Assembly (NCBI GenBank): GCA_049594615.1 | Contig: JBMYJR010000013.1 | Coordinates: 1 to 54,143, forward strand | DNA from: CAXPZW01 sp049594615 | GTDB lineage: Bacteria > Bacteroidota > Bacteroidia > Flavobacteriales_D > Sanyastnellaceae | Direction: 5' to 3' | Length of the DNA stretch: 54,143 nt | Part shown: piece after piece, positions 25,133-33,282 of the stretch | Layout of the letters: each line of letters opens with the position of its first letter | Position numbering within the stretch: position 1 is the first letter of the stretch | The notes under the pieces: model-generated | What the model was told of the DNA's origin: nothing | The model's database searches: none | Seen by the model: the letters and a program-made list of their open reading frames with translations, nothing else | Position numbers and translations under genes: made by a program

Positions 25133-25534
25133 ATGACGGTAGACAAAAACATCGAACTCGCCAACCTCCAGGCGGAAATCAGCAACTACATCGGAATGGG
25201 CCCCAACAGTGTGGTCTACAACTTCGAAGAGCACGACCATCATGTGGCACTGCACCTGATTACAGTCAACCCACGTCATAATCAAAGCTTCCTGTACCAT
25301 CAAACCGAAGGCGTAGATCGCATCCAAGCACTCAAGGAGATGCTGGACTACGTGCGCGAACACAAGCAGAAAGAAAGTTCCTACACCATCCAATGGAGCA
25401 TCCAAGGCGAGCACCTGTTACACACCTCCTACTTCTCTGCCAAAAACATCTTGGGTGCGCTGGATAAATTGTACTTCGACCGCGACCCCAACACCATCAC
25501 GGTTTTTTCGGTGAACCTCAACCCGTTGGCCTGA
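25133..25534 (+). CDS. Conserved-looking cytoplasmic protein upstream of gldG
   Basis: 133 residues without signal or membrane segment. Visible features: IELANLQAEISNYIGMG at the start, FLYHQTEGVDRIQALKEMLDYV, and an end with ITVFSVNLNPLA. I recognise no named domain. It stops 3 bases before the gldG start, the place where gldF is often found, so it is probably co-transcribed with gldG. Confidence 0.75.
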   Translation: MTVDKNIELANLQAEISNYIGMGPNSVVYNFEEHDHHVALHLITVNPRHNQSFLYHQTEGVDRIQALKEMLDYVREHKQKESSYTIQWSIQGEHLLHTSYFSAKNILGALDKLYFDRDPNTITVFSVNLNPLA

Positions 25535-25537
25535 TCC

Positions 25538-27295
25538 ATGGCAGCAGGAAACACATCCACTAAAGGCCACACCGCCAACTTGGTACAGCTGCTGTTGAGC
25601 GTGGGTATCCTGGCGGTGCTTGCTTTCTTGGGCTCGTTGGCCTATACCAAATTTGACCTCACCTCCGAGCGTCGTCACAGCCTAACTCCTGCCACGGTAA
25701 CCCTGCTAGAGGAGCTGCCCGACCCGGCATTTGTGCGCTGTTACCTCACCGGTGACCTGCCTGCGAAATTCAAGCGGCTCGAACAAAGTCTGGGCGATCG
25801 ATTGGCGGAGTTTGCGGACTTCTCAGACGGTATGCTGGAGTATGAATTCATTGACCCGTACGAAAGCGAGGACGATGAAACCATCAGCCGCATTGAACAA
25901 ACCCTCTATGATCAAGGGTTGCGCTTCACCCGGATATCATATGAGGACAAAGGCGCCGACGTTGGCCAAATCGTGTGGCCCGCTGCAGTGATCACCTACC
26001 GCGGCAAGGACATTCCGGTACAGTTCTTCAAGAGCAACACCCCGCAACCCGACGAGGTCATGATCAACGCCTCGATCAACAACCTCGAATACGAGCTGGC
26101 CCGCAGTCTGCGTATGGCCATGCGTCGCGAAACACCCGCGATCGCCATTTTGGAAGGCCAAGGCGAATGGGGTCCGCTCAGTTTGGCCGATTTGGAAACC
26201 ACCTTGTCTGAATCTTACGCCGTAGGACGTGTGCGTATCGACGAGCAAATCGACGCACTTAGCGAAAAGATCGAGGGCATGACTTGGCGCACCAACAAGT
26301 ACGATCTGCTTGTGGTGGCCGGCCCCGACAGTACCTTCTCGGACAAAGACAGGATGATCCTTGACCAATTCATCATGAATGGCGGCAAGGTGATCTGGAT
26401 GGTGGACGGACTCAAGATGAACCTGGATTCCTTGCGTGCCAACCAGCAAACCTTTGCGCTGCGCAACGAATTGGGCATCTACGACCAGCTCTTCGACTAC
26501 GGCGTCCGCGTCAACCGCGAGCTGGTATTGGATTACACCTGTGAAGAGATTGTGGTTGATGTAGGCCCTAACGGCAACCAGCGTCAATACGAGGTGAAAC
26601 CCTGGTATTACGCACCGGTGATCACACCAGAGGACACAGTCACCCACCCCATTTTAACCAACTTGGGCCCCATCCACTTCCGTTTTGCCTCCAGCTTGGA
26701 CCTGGTGGGCCAAAACCCGGACGTCACCCAAACGGTGCTGCTTCGTTCCAGCGAACTCAGCATGGAATTGCCCGAACCTGCCATGGTCTCACTCGGACGT
26801 GTAGCCTTTGGCTTGGACTATTTCCAGAACAACGCCCGGGGTTCTAAAAACATGGCGGTGCTGTTGGAAGGAGAATTCACTTCGAACTTCGTGGGCCGCT
26901 TGCCCAAGGCCATTGCCGAAGACCCTGGCATTGCCTTCCGTGAAAAAAGCAAGCCCACCGCCCAGCTCATCATTGCCGATGGCGATTTGGCGCGCAACAA
27001 GTACAACATGACCCAGCGCGGTCCGCAAATCTTGCCGCTGGGACTCTACGACCTGACCGGGAAAGTGAAGTTCGAAAACAAGGCGTTCCTGCTGAATGCG
27101 GTGAACTACCTGTTGGACGAGGACGCGCTGATTTCGGTACGCCAGCGCACCATTGAGCTGCGCTTATTGGACGAAGAAAAGATCACCGACGACCGCCAAT
27201 TTTGGCAACTGGCCAATGTCGGCTTGCCACTGGTGGTGGTGATTGTATTTGGACTGATCATGCGCGTGTTACGCCGCCGCATGTATCAACGTTGA
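25538..27295 (+). CDS. gldG: GldG-like gliding-motility ABC transporter component
   Basis: 585 residues. One N-terminal span (about 15-36), then FDLTSERRHSLTPATVTLLEEL, the hallmark of GldG/ABC-type_uncharacterised proteins. A large extracytoplasmic domain follows with GQGEWG and LLVVAGPDSTFSDKDRMILDQFIMNGG, and a C-terminal span (about 558-577) with a basic tail. GldA, GldF and GldG form an ABC transporter needed for gliding in Flavobacterium. No gldF lies next to it; the ABC pair at 35.9-37.7 kb belongs to another operon. Confidence 0.88.
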   Translation: MAAGNTSTKGHTANLVQLLLSVGILAVLAFLGSLAYTKFDLTSERRHSLTPATVTLLEELPDPAFVRCYLTGDLPAKFKRLEQSLGDRLAEFADFSDGMLEYEFIDPYESEDDETISRIEQTLYDQGLRFTRISYEDKGADVGQIVWPAAVITYRGKDIPVQFFKSNTPQPDEVMINASINNLEYELARSLRMAMRRETPAIAILEGQGEWGPLSLADLETTLSESYAVGRVRIDEQIDALSEKIEGMTWRTNKYDLLVVAGPDSTFSDKDRMILDQFIMNGGKVIWMVDGLKMNLDSLRANQQTFALRNELGIYDQLFDYGVRVNRELVLDYTCEEIVVDVGPNGNQRQYEVKPWYYAPVITPEDTVTHPILTNLGPIHFRFASSLDLVGQNPDVTQTVLLRSSELSMELPEPAMVSLGRVAFGLDYFQNNARGSKNMAVLLEGEFTSNFVGRLPKAIAEDPGIAFREKSKPTAQLIIADGDLARNKYNMTQRGPQILPLGLYDLTGKVKFENKAFLLNAVNYLLDEDALISVRQRTIELRLLDEEKITDDRQFWQLANVGLPLVVVIVFGLIMRVLRRRMYQR

Positions 27296-27307
27296 TCTGA
27301 CCTCATC

Positions 27308-27907
27308 ATGCAAGGAGTCATCATTGCAGGCATCGGAACAGATGTGGGTAAAACTGTTGCAGCCGCTGTGGTGGCCAAAGCCCTAGGCGCGGACTATTGG
27401 AAACCGGTACAAACCGGACCCGATTTTTCGGCGGATCGGTTGGAGCTCGAGCGCTTGGTGCCCGGCATCCACATCCATCCTGAAACCCACCATTACCCTG
27501 ACCCCATGTCGCCTCATGCGGCTGCGGCCAATGCCGGAACGGCCATCGGCCTCGGCGATTTTGTCATTCCGAAGGCTGAACGACTTGTGGTGGAACTTGC
27601 TGGCGGGCTGGAGGTTCCGCTCAACGACCGCCACACGAATATGGACTTGATCAAGCAATTGGGCTTGCCTGTGATTTTGGTGTCCCGCTATTACCTTGGA
27701 AGCATCAATCACACCATGCTGTCTTTGGCCCAATTGAAGCACGCGGGTATTTCATGCAAAGGGCTTATCTTCAATGGTGATGTGGTGCCTTCCACACGCG
27801 AAGCCATTCTGGCCCACAGCGAAGTGCCTGTTTTGCTTGACCTCCCGCACTTGGACGACCTGAGTGCTGACCTTGTTGCCTTTCACGCCCAATCGCTCCA
27901 CCTATGA
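27308..27907 (+). CDS. bioD: Dethiobiotin synthase
   Basis: 199 residues. BioD closes the ureido ring of dethiobiotin from DAPA, CO2 and ATP. GTDVGKTV (P-loop near 10) and DYWKPVQTG are diagnostic, as are VELAGGLEVPL and ILVSRYYLGSINHT. It is slightly shorter than most family members. bioA follows with a 4-base overlap, so the two act in consecutive biotin steps and are coupled. Confidence 0.93.
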   Translation: MQGVIIAGIGTDVGKTVAAAVVAKALGADYWKPVQTGPDFSADRLELERLVPGIHIHPETHHYPDPMSPHAAAANAGTAIGLGDFVIPKAERLVVELAGGLEVPLNDRHTNMDLIKQLGLPVILVSRYYLGSINHTMLSLAQLKHAGISCKGLIFNGDVVPSTREAILAHSEVPVLLDLPHLDDLSADLVAFHAQSLHL

Positions 27908-29178
27908 CCACCGACCTGGAGTTTGACCGCCAACACATTTGGCACCCCTATACCGGCATGAACCGCCCCGACCCTGTGTACACCGTGACCGGTGCGCGTG
28001 GAGTGCGGTTGGAAGTCGAGGGATTCGGCGATGTGGTCGACGGCATGAGCAGTTGGTGGACTGCCATCCATGGCTACAACCATCCAGTGCTCAACGCGGC
28101 GGTGAACGAGCAGTTGGAACGCAAAGCCCACGTGATGTTTGGCGGCTTGACCCACGAGCCGGCCATTACCTTGAGCCGCCTGCTCGTAGAGCTCACCCCT
28201 GCCCCGCTCCAACATGTGTTTTTGGCAGACAGCGGATCGGTGAGCGTGGAAGTAGCACTGAAAATGGCGGTGCAATACCACCAAGCAGTCGGTGCCGAAG
28301 GCAAACGCAAGTTCCTTGCGCTGCGCGGCGGCTACCATGGAGACACGTTGGGAGCCATGAGCGTATGCGATCCCGATGGCGGACTCCACGCCCATTTTGC
28401 GGAATATGTGCCCAAACACTTCTTCGCACCGCGACCGGCATCAACGCCGGATCGCCCGCCCACCAAGGCTGACATGGCCCCCTACCGCATGATCTTTGAG
28501 GCCCATGCCGAAGAGCTGGCCGGATTCATCCTGGAGCCCATGGTGCAAGGCGCTGGCGGCATGTGGTTTTACCATCCAGCATACCTGCAGGCTTTCCGTG
28601 CGTTGTGCGATGAATTTGACGTCCTGCTGATCCTGGATGAAATCGCCACCGGCTTTGGGCGTACAGGTACCCTGTTTGCCGCAGAACATGCCGGCATTGC
28701 TCCCGATATTCTGTGTGTCGGCAAGGCATTGACCGGAGGCATGATGACCTTGGCCGCTTGCCTGTGTACCTCGCAGCTTGCCGAAACCGTGTCAAACGGC
28801 TTCCCAGGTGTGCTTATGCACGGACCCACGTTTATGGCCAACCCCTTGGCTTGCGCGTCTGCGGTGGCGAGCATTCGCCTGCTGATCCAATCCAATTGGC
28901 AAGGCCAAGTAGCGCACATCGAGCAACGGCTGCAAGCGGGCTTGGCGCCACTGCTGCACAACGAACGCGTCAAGGACGTACGCACACTGGGCGCCATTGG
29001 TGTGGTAGAAATGCACGAAGCGGTGGATGTACCCCGCGCACAAAAAGCAGCGTTGGAGGCCGGCGTATGGTTGCGCCCTTTTCGCAACCTGATTTACACC
29101 ATGCCGCCCTACATCACTTCCGACACTGAGTTGGACGAGCTACTCACCGGTATGCACGCTGCGGTGTTGCAGGCATAA
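27904..29178 (+). CDS. bioA: Adenosylmethionine-8-amino-7-oxononanoate aminotransferase
   Basis: 424 residues, the normal length. It transfers the amino group from S-adenosylmethionine to KAPA, giving DAPA, with pyridoxal phosphate. Seen: HIWHPYTGM, SSWWTAIHGYNHP, GGYHGDTLGAMS, LDEIATGFGRTG and the PLP lysine in VGKALTGGMM near 273. The closing NLIYTMPPYI is typical of BioA. The remaining biotin genes are outside the window. Confidence 0.95.
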   Translation: MTTDLEFDRQHIWHPYTGMNRPDPVYTVTGARGVRLEVEGFGDVVDGMSSWWTAIHGYNHPVLNAAVNEQLERKAHVMFGGLTHEPAITLSRLLVELTPAPLQHVFLADSGSVSVEVALKMAVQYHQAVGAEGKRKFLALRGGYHGDTLGAMSVCDPDGGLHAHFAEYVPKHFFAPRPASTPDRPPTKADMAPYRMIFEAHAEELAGFILEPMVQGAGGMWFYHPAYLQAFRALCDEFDVLLILDEIATGFGRTGTLFAAEHAGIAPDILCVGKALTGGMMTLAACLCTSQLAETVSNGFPGVLMHGPTFMANPLACASAVASIRLLIQSNWQGQVAHIEQRLQAGLAPLLHNERVKDVRTLGAIGVVEMHEAVDVPRAQKAALEAGVWLRPFRNLIYTMPPYITSDTELDELLTGMHAAVLQA

Positions 29179-29180
29179 CC

Positions 29181-29188
29181 TATCTTGG
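29181..29188 (+). promoter_or_regulatory. Start-proximal promoter element of the kinase gene
   Basis: TATCTTGG, one mismatch to TAnnTTTG, 5 bases before the ATG at 29194. Confidence 0.45.
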
Positions 29189-29193
29189 GTGGT

Positions 29194-29559
29194 ATGCAAG
29201 AACGCCCCTCTTACCTCCAGCGCCGGATCAACAGTTTTCGCTTTGCGGGGAAAGGCATTTGGGCATTTATCCGCACCGAAGAGCATGCGCAAATTCACCT
29301 ATTGGCCGCAGCGTTGGTGGTGGCCACGGGGTTCTGGGCCGGGCTTGCCCGCTGGGAGTGGTGCGCAGTGATCGGGTGCATGGGGTTGGTGTTTGCCTCT
29401 GAAATGGCCAACTCCGCCGTGGAACGCCTCACCGATTTGGTCCACCCCCACTTTGACGACCGCGCAGGACGGGTCAAGGACATTGCTGCCGGAGGCGTAT
29501 TGGTAGCTGCCACCGCCGCAGCGGCCATTGCTGTGGTGGTGTTCTGGGACAAATTTTAG
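29194..29559 (+). CDS. dgkA: Diacylglycerol kinase-family protein (probably undecaprenol kinase)
   Basis: 121 residues. RINSFRFAGKGI, the catalytic-site segment EEHAQIHLLAA and EMANSAVERLTDLV (Glu-Asn-Ala motif) identify the DgkA fold with three spans. In Gram-positive relatives this enzyme phosphorylates undecaprenol for cell-wall recycling; the E. coli form uses diacylglycerol. I cannot tell which applies. The ATG at 29194 removes three residues from a TTG-started longer frame. Confidence 0.93.
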   Translation: MQERPSYLQRRINSFRFAGKGIWAFIRTEEHAQIHLLAAALVVATGFWAGLARWEWCAVIGCMGLVFASEMANSAVERLTDLVHPHFDDRAGRVKDIAAGGVLVAATAAAAIAVVVFWDKF

Positions 29560-30233
29560 GCCTGCTGCACAAGCGCTTGCAGGCGTGCTTGCGCGTCTGC
29601 GCCGGCGTACCACTGGGTGCCTGAGGAGGCCACTTCCAACACATTTACAGGCCGGTCTTGAAGCAGGTGCAAATCGTGCGTGCTGAACACCACACACCGG
29701 TGCTGCGCTTCTTGCTCCAGCACATGCATCATGGCCGTGCGGGCCTCAAAATCCAAAAAGGCGGTGGGTTCATCCAGCATCAGGATGGGCGTGTCTTGGG
29801 CCAAGGCGCGGGCAATGCTCACCTTTTGACGTTCACCGTCTGACACAGCATCCATGGGCTTGTAGGCCAAGTGGGCGATGCCCAGTCGCTCCAAAGCTGC
29901 GTCCACCACTTCTGCGTTTGTATCGCCATGGGGCAAGCGGCCCAATTCCACGACCTCTCGTGCGGTGAGTCCGCCGAGCCGGATGGGATGGGTGAGTACA
30001 ATGGCCAGTTTGGTGGCACGCGCTTGAGCCGAAAGTTGGGTGGAATCGGTGTTATCGAGGGAGATGCGGCCCTCCAAAGCCGGCAGCAAGCCCGCCAGTG
30101 TGTGCAGCAAGGTGCTCTTGCCTGAACCGTTACGACCGATCACTGCGGTAAGTCCCGGTCCTTGCAGCTGCAGGGTTTCCAAATGCCCGAGGGGGGCGTC
30201 GTATCCAAAGGCCAATCCGGCCACTTCCACCAT
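29556..30233 (-). CDS. Stand-alone ABC transporter ATPase, siderophore/cobalamin type
   Basis: 225 residues from MVEVAGLAFGYD. Walker A GRNGSGKSTLL near 37, signature VSDGERQKVSIARAL, Walker B ILMLDEPTAFLD and the switch His in FSTHDLH are complete. The best resemblance is FecE/BtuD-type importers, yet no permease or binding protein is adjacent. The upstream extension of the frame overlaps the opposite gene and is not real. Its end overlaps dgkA by 4 bases, tail to tail. Confidence 0.9.
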   Translation of the reverse strand: MVEVAGLAFGYDAPLGHLETLQLQGPGLTAVIGRNGSGKSTLLHTLAGLLPALEGRISLDNTDSTQLSAQARATKLAIVLTHPIRLGGLTAREVVELGRLPHGDTNAEVVDAALERLGIAHLAYKPMDAVSDGERQKVSIARALAQDTPILMLDEPTAFLDFEARTAMMHVLEQEAQHRCVVFSTHDLHLLQDRPVNVLEVASSGTQWYAGADAQARLQALVQQA

Positions 30234-30315
30234 CACAAAAGCAAAAAAACGCCAAATACCGGTGACTTGGTATGCATGCATACGTCTGGATTGTAGTAAT
30301 GGTAAACCTAATGTT

Positions 30316-30609
30316 ATGCAGTTCATGGTTGAATTTCGGATCGATTGGCCGTTGACGGCGCTGTTCAGATCATTGATCCCGAAGCAACGTGCAGTCGTCA
30401 GAGACCTGATGCACCAAGGCGCTGCGCTGTCGTATGTGTTGGATTTGGACAAGACTCGCGGTTGGATGACCGTGTGTGCAAACTCCGAATCAGAAGCCCT
30501 GGCCATCATCGATGAATTGCCACTTGCACGCTACATGCGGGTGCAGTTTCATCCGGTACGGACGTTTCGTCCCACCGCTACAGGTGTGCCGATGTTTTCG
30601 GAAAACTGA
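30316..30609 (+). CDS. Small ferredoxin-fold protein, muconolactone isomerase-like
   Basis: 97 residues. MVEFRIDWP, then LIPKQRAVVRDLMHQGAALSYVLDLD and the central GWMTVCANSESEALAIIDELPL follow the beta-alpha-beta pattern of small dimeric alpha+beta barrel proteins (YciI or muconolactone isomerase type). Its role is unknown; no aromatic-degradation genes are present. ATG at 30325 is an equally possible start. Confidence 0.7.
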   Translation: MQFMVEFRIDWPLTALFRSLIPKQRAVVRDLMHQGAALSYVLDLDKTRGWMTVCANSESEALAIIDELPLARYMRVQFHPVRTFRPTATGVPMFSEN

Positions 30610-30639
30610 CCTTTGGGCACCTCAGGTTTGAGGTGGCCG

Positions 30640-30672
30640 CGGTGGGAATCTTTTCCCACCGGAGTTTTGTTT
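30640..30672 (+). terminator. Intrinsic terminator before the HD hydrolase gene
   Basis: 9-bp stem CGGTGGGAA/TTCCCACCG, loop TCTT, followed by GAGTTTTGTTTT. A smaller hairpin CACCTC/GAGGTG (30619-30636) precedes it. Confidence 0.8.
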
Positions 30673-30688
30673 TGCGCCCCTGTGCCGG

Positions 30689-30696
30689 CACATTTG
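30689..30696 (+). promoter_or_regulatory. Start-proximal promoter element of the HD gene
   Basis: CACATTTG, one mismatch to TAnnTTTG, 4 bases before the ATG at 30701. Confidence 0.48.
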
Positions 30697-30700
30697 CGTC

Positions 30701-31384
30701 ATGTTTGAGCACCTCCACCCCAGCGTACAGCGCATTGCCGATCACGTGGCCAGCCTGTTCGAAGGCGAAGGCACCGGCCACGACTGGTTCCACATCGAGC
30801 GTGTGACCAAAAACGCCATCCAAATTGCATCTGCCGAAGGTGCAGACCCCAACATCGCGGCCCTTGGCGCGCTGTTGCACGACATTGCCGATTGGAAGTT
30901 TCACGCAGGAAGCCTGGAAGAAGGACCCAAACGCGCCAAGCAAGCCTTGGACAAGTTTGAAGCCCCCGATGCATGGCACGAAGAGGTGGTACTGATTGTG
31001 GCACGTGTATCCTTCAAAGGTGCGGGTGTGGCCGACAACATGCCCACCCTGGCAGGCAAATGCGTGCAAGACGCTGACCGCTTGGATGCCATTGGCGCCA
31101 TTGGTGTGGCACGCACATTTGCTTATGGCGGAAGCACCGGACAACCGCTCTACGACCCGGCCCTCGACCCCGAATTGCATGCCGATTTTGCGGCCTACCG
31201 CGACAAGCGGACCTCCACCATCAACCATTTCCATGAAAAACTGTTACTCCTGAAAGACCGCATGCACACCGCTACCGGAAAGGCGTGGGCCAATGAGCGT
31301 CACCAGTACATGGAAGACTTCTTATTGCAATTCCACCGCGAATGGAACGCCGAACCGGTTCAAGACCGACCTTTGTCCTCATGA
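30701..31384 (+). CDS. HD-domain phosphohydrolase
   Basis: 227 residues. HDWFHIERV near 27 supplies the first metal His, ALLHDIADWKF near 66 the HD pair, and a late Asp lies in CVQDADRLDAIGA near 123. This is the YedJ-like soluble HD family; the substrate is unknown, possibly nucleotides. Its stop overlaps the ubiE start by 4 bases. Confidence 0.92.
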   Translation: MFEHLHPSVQRIADHVASLFEGEGTGHDWFHIERVTKNAIQIASAEGADPNIAALGALLHDIADWKFHAGSLEEGPKRAKQALDKFEAPDAWHEEVVLIVARVSFKGAGVADNMPTLAGKCVQDADRLDAIGAIGVARTFAYGGSTGQPLYDPALDPELHADFAAYRDKRTSTINHFHEKLLLLKDRMHTATGKAWANERHQYMEDFLLQFHREWNAEPVQDRPLSS

Positions 31385-32115
31385 AGCAAGCCCCAGTAAC
31401 ACCGTACAGTTCAGATGCCTCCAAAAAGGAGCAGGTCGCCGAGATGTTCGACAACATTGCGCACAGCTACGACTTTTTGAACCACTTCTTTTCGCTGGGG
31501 ATTGATGTGCGCTGGCGCAAGAAGGCCATCGGTATGATCAAGGCGCACAATCCCGAGCGCTTGTTGGACGTGGCCACCGGCACTGCCGACTTTGCCATGG
31601 AAGCCCGCCGCATGGGTGTGCAGGCCAAAGAAATTGTGGGTGTAGACATTTCTGAAGGCATGTTGGACGTGGGACGCGGCAAAATCAAAAAAAAGGGGTA
31701 CGACGACGTGATCACCTTGCAGTACGGCGACAGCGAAAACCTGCCTTTCGAAGACAACGCCTTTGACGCGTACACCGCAGCTTTTGGGGTCCGCAACTTT
31801 CAAAACCTCGAGGCCGGATTGCAGGACATGTATCGCGTACTGAAACCTGGCGGTCTGGGCGTGGTCTTGGAATTCTCACGTCCACGCAAGTTTCCCATGA
31901 AGCAACTGTTCCATTTTTACTTCCGTTACATCATGCCTACCGTGGGAAAATTGGTGTCCAAAGACAGCCGTGCGTACACCTACCTGCCCGAAAGCGTAGC
32001 AGCTTTCCCCGATGGCGAAGACTTCTTGGCGGTCATGAAACGCTGCGGATATACCGACTTGCAAGCCAAGCGACTCACCGGCGGCATTGCCACCATCTAC
32101 TCAGGCAAGAAGTAA
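31381..32115 (+). CDS. ubiE: Demethylmenaquinone methyltransferase
   Basis: 244 residues. UbiE/MenG performs the last step of menaquinone synthesis, a SAM-dependent C-methylation. Motifs: VAEMFDNIAHSYDFLNHFFS, the SAM-binding LLDVATGTADFA near 62, FEDNAFDAYTAAFGVRNF, and GGIATIYSGKK at the end. The ATG is coupled to the HD gene by ATGA. In many relatives porT is next; here the neighbour is a sorted surface protein. Confidence 0.96.
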   Translation: MKQAPVTPYSSDASKKEQVAEMFDNIAHSYDFLNHFFSLGIDVRWRKKAIGMIKAHNPERLLDVATGTADFAMEARRMGVQAKEIVGVDISEGMLDVGRGKIKKKGYDDVITLQYGDSENLPFEDNAFDAYTAAFGVRNFQNLEAGLQDMYRVLKPGGLGVVLEFSRPRKFPMKQLFHFYFRYIMPTVGKLVSKDSRAYTYLPESVAAFPDGEDFLAVMKRCGYTDLQAKRLTGGIATIYSGKK

Positions 32116-32211
32116 ATCTCCGGCTTTCGCAACTTTTCTGGCCTTCGATTTGGACGCTTGGTGTAACTATTGTGTCTTACGTTCGCTGTACGTATACAAT
32201 CAACCTCTGTA

Positions 32212-33204
32212 ATGAAGCACCTTTCCGCACTCCTCTTTATCTTTTTCTCTGTGGGCACCTTTGCCCAGGAATTCCCCTACGAATTCACCGTTACCAACGA
32301 AACCTACACGCACTTTGAAGACGGCATTGACGCCGTACTCACTACCTGGGACGATCCCGACGCGGTGCTGCCGATGGGCTTCGACTTCTACTTCTTCGAA
32401 CGCCAAGTCGACACGTGGTACTTGAGCTCCGACTTTACGGGCGGTGGATTGGTCGGCGACCCAGGCCCCAACGGAACTGTTCCGATCTTCTTTGTGTATG
32501 GATCAGACCTGATTGATATCGGCTATCTCCAAGACTCATTGATTTCCACCATTACCTACAAGACCACAGGTGATGCTCCCAACCGTATTTTCCATCTGCA
32601 GTATGAAAACTGCGGCTTCTACGCCGAAGTGGTCGGTAGCGGCACCGCAGGAGACCAAATCAACCTCCAAATGCGCATGTACGAAGGGTCGAATGACATT
32701 GAGATCCACTTCGGCCCCAACTCAATCAAAAACCCAGATTTGGCGCACGACGGCATGGGCGGTACGTCCATCTTGATGGTAGACTCGTTGGCTACCAACA
32801 TTACATTCGATACCCTTTGGCTGCTCCAAGGAGACGGTCAGGCTCCAGAAGTCAATCCATTTAACGATGACGAAGTGGACGATTTAGGCCCTGGAGACTT
32901 TTTGACCAGTGACCCCTCCAACGGCACCCTGTACCGCTTCTCGTCTTCGTTTGTAAACGTAGAAGAAGAGGTGGCCCGGGCCGGCTTGCACGTATACCCC
33001 AATCCTTCGTGTGATGTGGTATGGGTGCAGTCCCCTGCCCAAGGCATCCAGCCGTTTGTGCTGCGCAACATGTCTGGATCAGCCGTGTTGGACGGCACCT
33101 TACGCCCCGGACAAAACCACGTGGACCTCGCTGGATTGCCCGCGGGCCTTTACCTGCTGGACACCCCTGCTTCTTCGCGTCCAACTCGCATTGTGAAGCA
33201 GTAA
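32212..33204 (+). CDS. Secreted protein with type IX sorting domain
   Basis: 330 residues. A signal peptide ends GTFAQ. A beta-rich N-terminal domain (about 20-225) opens with YEFTVTNETYTHFE and contains FHLQYENCGFY and LQMRMYEGSNDIEIHFG, a lectin-like pattern seen in Bacteroidota proteins of unknown ligand. The end (YPNPSCDVV, LAGLPAGLYLLD) is a short type A sorting domain. A strong terminator follows. Confidence 0.9.
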   Translation: MKHLSALLFIFFSVGTFAQEFPYEFTVTNETYTHFEDGIDAVLTTWDDPDAVLPMGFDFYFFERQVDTWYLSSDFTGGGLVGDPGPNGTVPIFFVYGSDLIDIGYLQDSLISTITYKTTGDAPNRIFHLQYENCGFYAEVVGSGTAGDQINLQMRMYEGSNDIEIHFGPNSIKNPDLAHDGMGGTSILMVDSLATNITFDTLWLLQGDGQAPEVNPFNDDEVDDLGPGDFLTSDPSNGTLYRFSSSFVNVEEEVARAGLHVYPNPSCDVVWVQSPAQGIQPFVLRNMSGSAVLDGTLRPGQNHVDLAGLPAGLYLLDTPASSRPTRIVKQ

Positions 33205-33225
33205 CGTATTTTCCCATCTCAAGCG

Positions 33226-33255
33226 AAAAACCGGGCCCTTGTGCCCGGTTTTTTT
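33226..33255 (+). terminator. Intrinsic terminator after the sorted protein
   Basis: 11-bp stem AAAAACCGGGC/GCCCGGTTTTT with loop CCTTGT and further T. Pairing can act in both directions. Confidence 0.9.
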
Positions 33256-33269
33256 GTACCTGCATTTTG

Positions 33270-33277
33270 CACCTTTG
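33270..33277 (+). promoter_or_regulatory. Start-proximal promoter element of aroA
   Basis: CACCTTTG, one mismatch to TAnnTTTG, 5 bases before the GTG at 33283, just after the preceding terminator. Confidence 0.52.
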
Positions 33278-33282
33278 TATCT

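Noticed and set aside
30040..30315. Upstream extension of the 97-residue gene
   Set aside because: It is antisense to the ABC ATPase N-terminus, and the family-like start is at 30316-30325.
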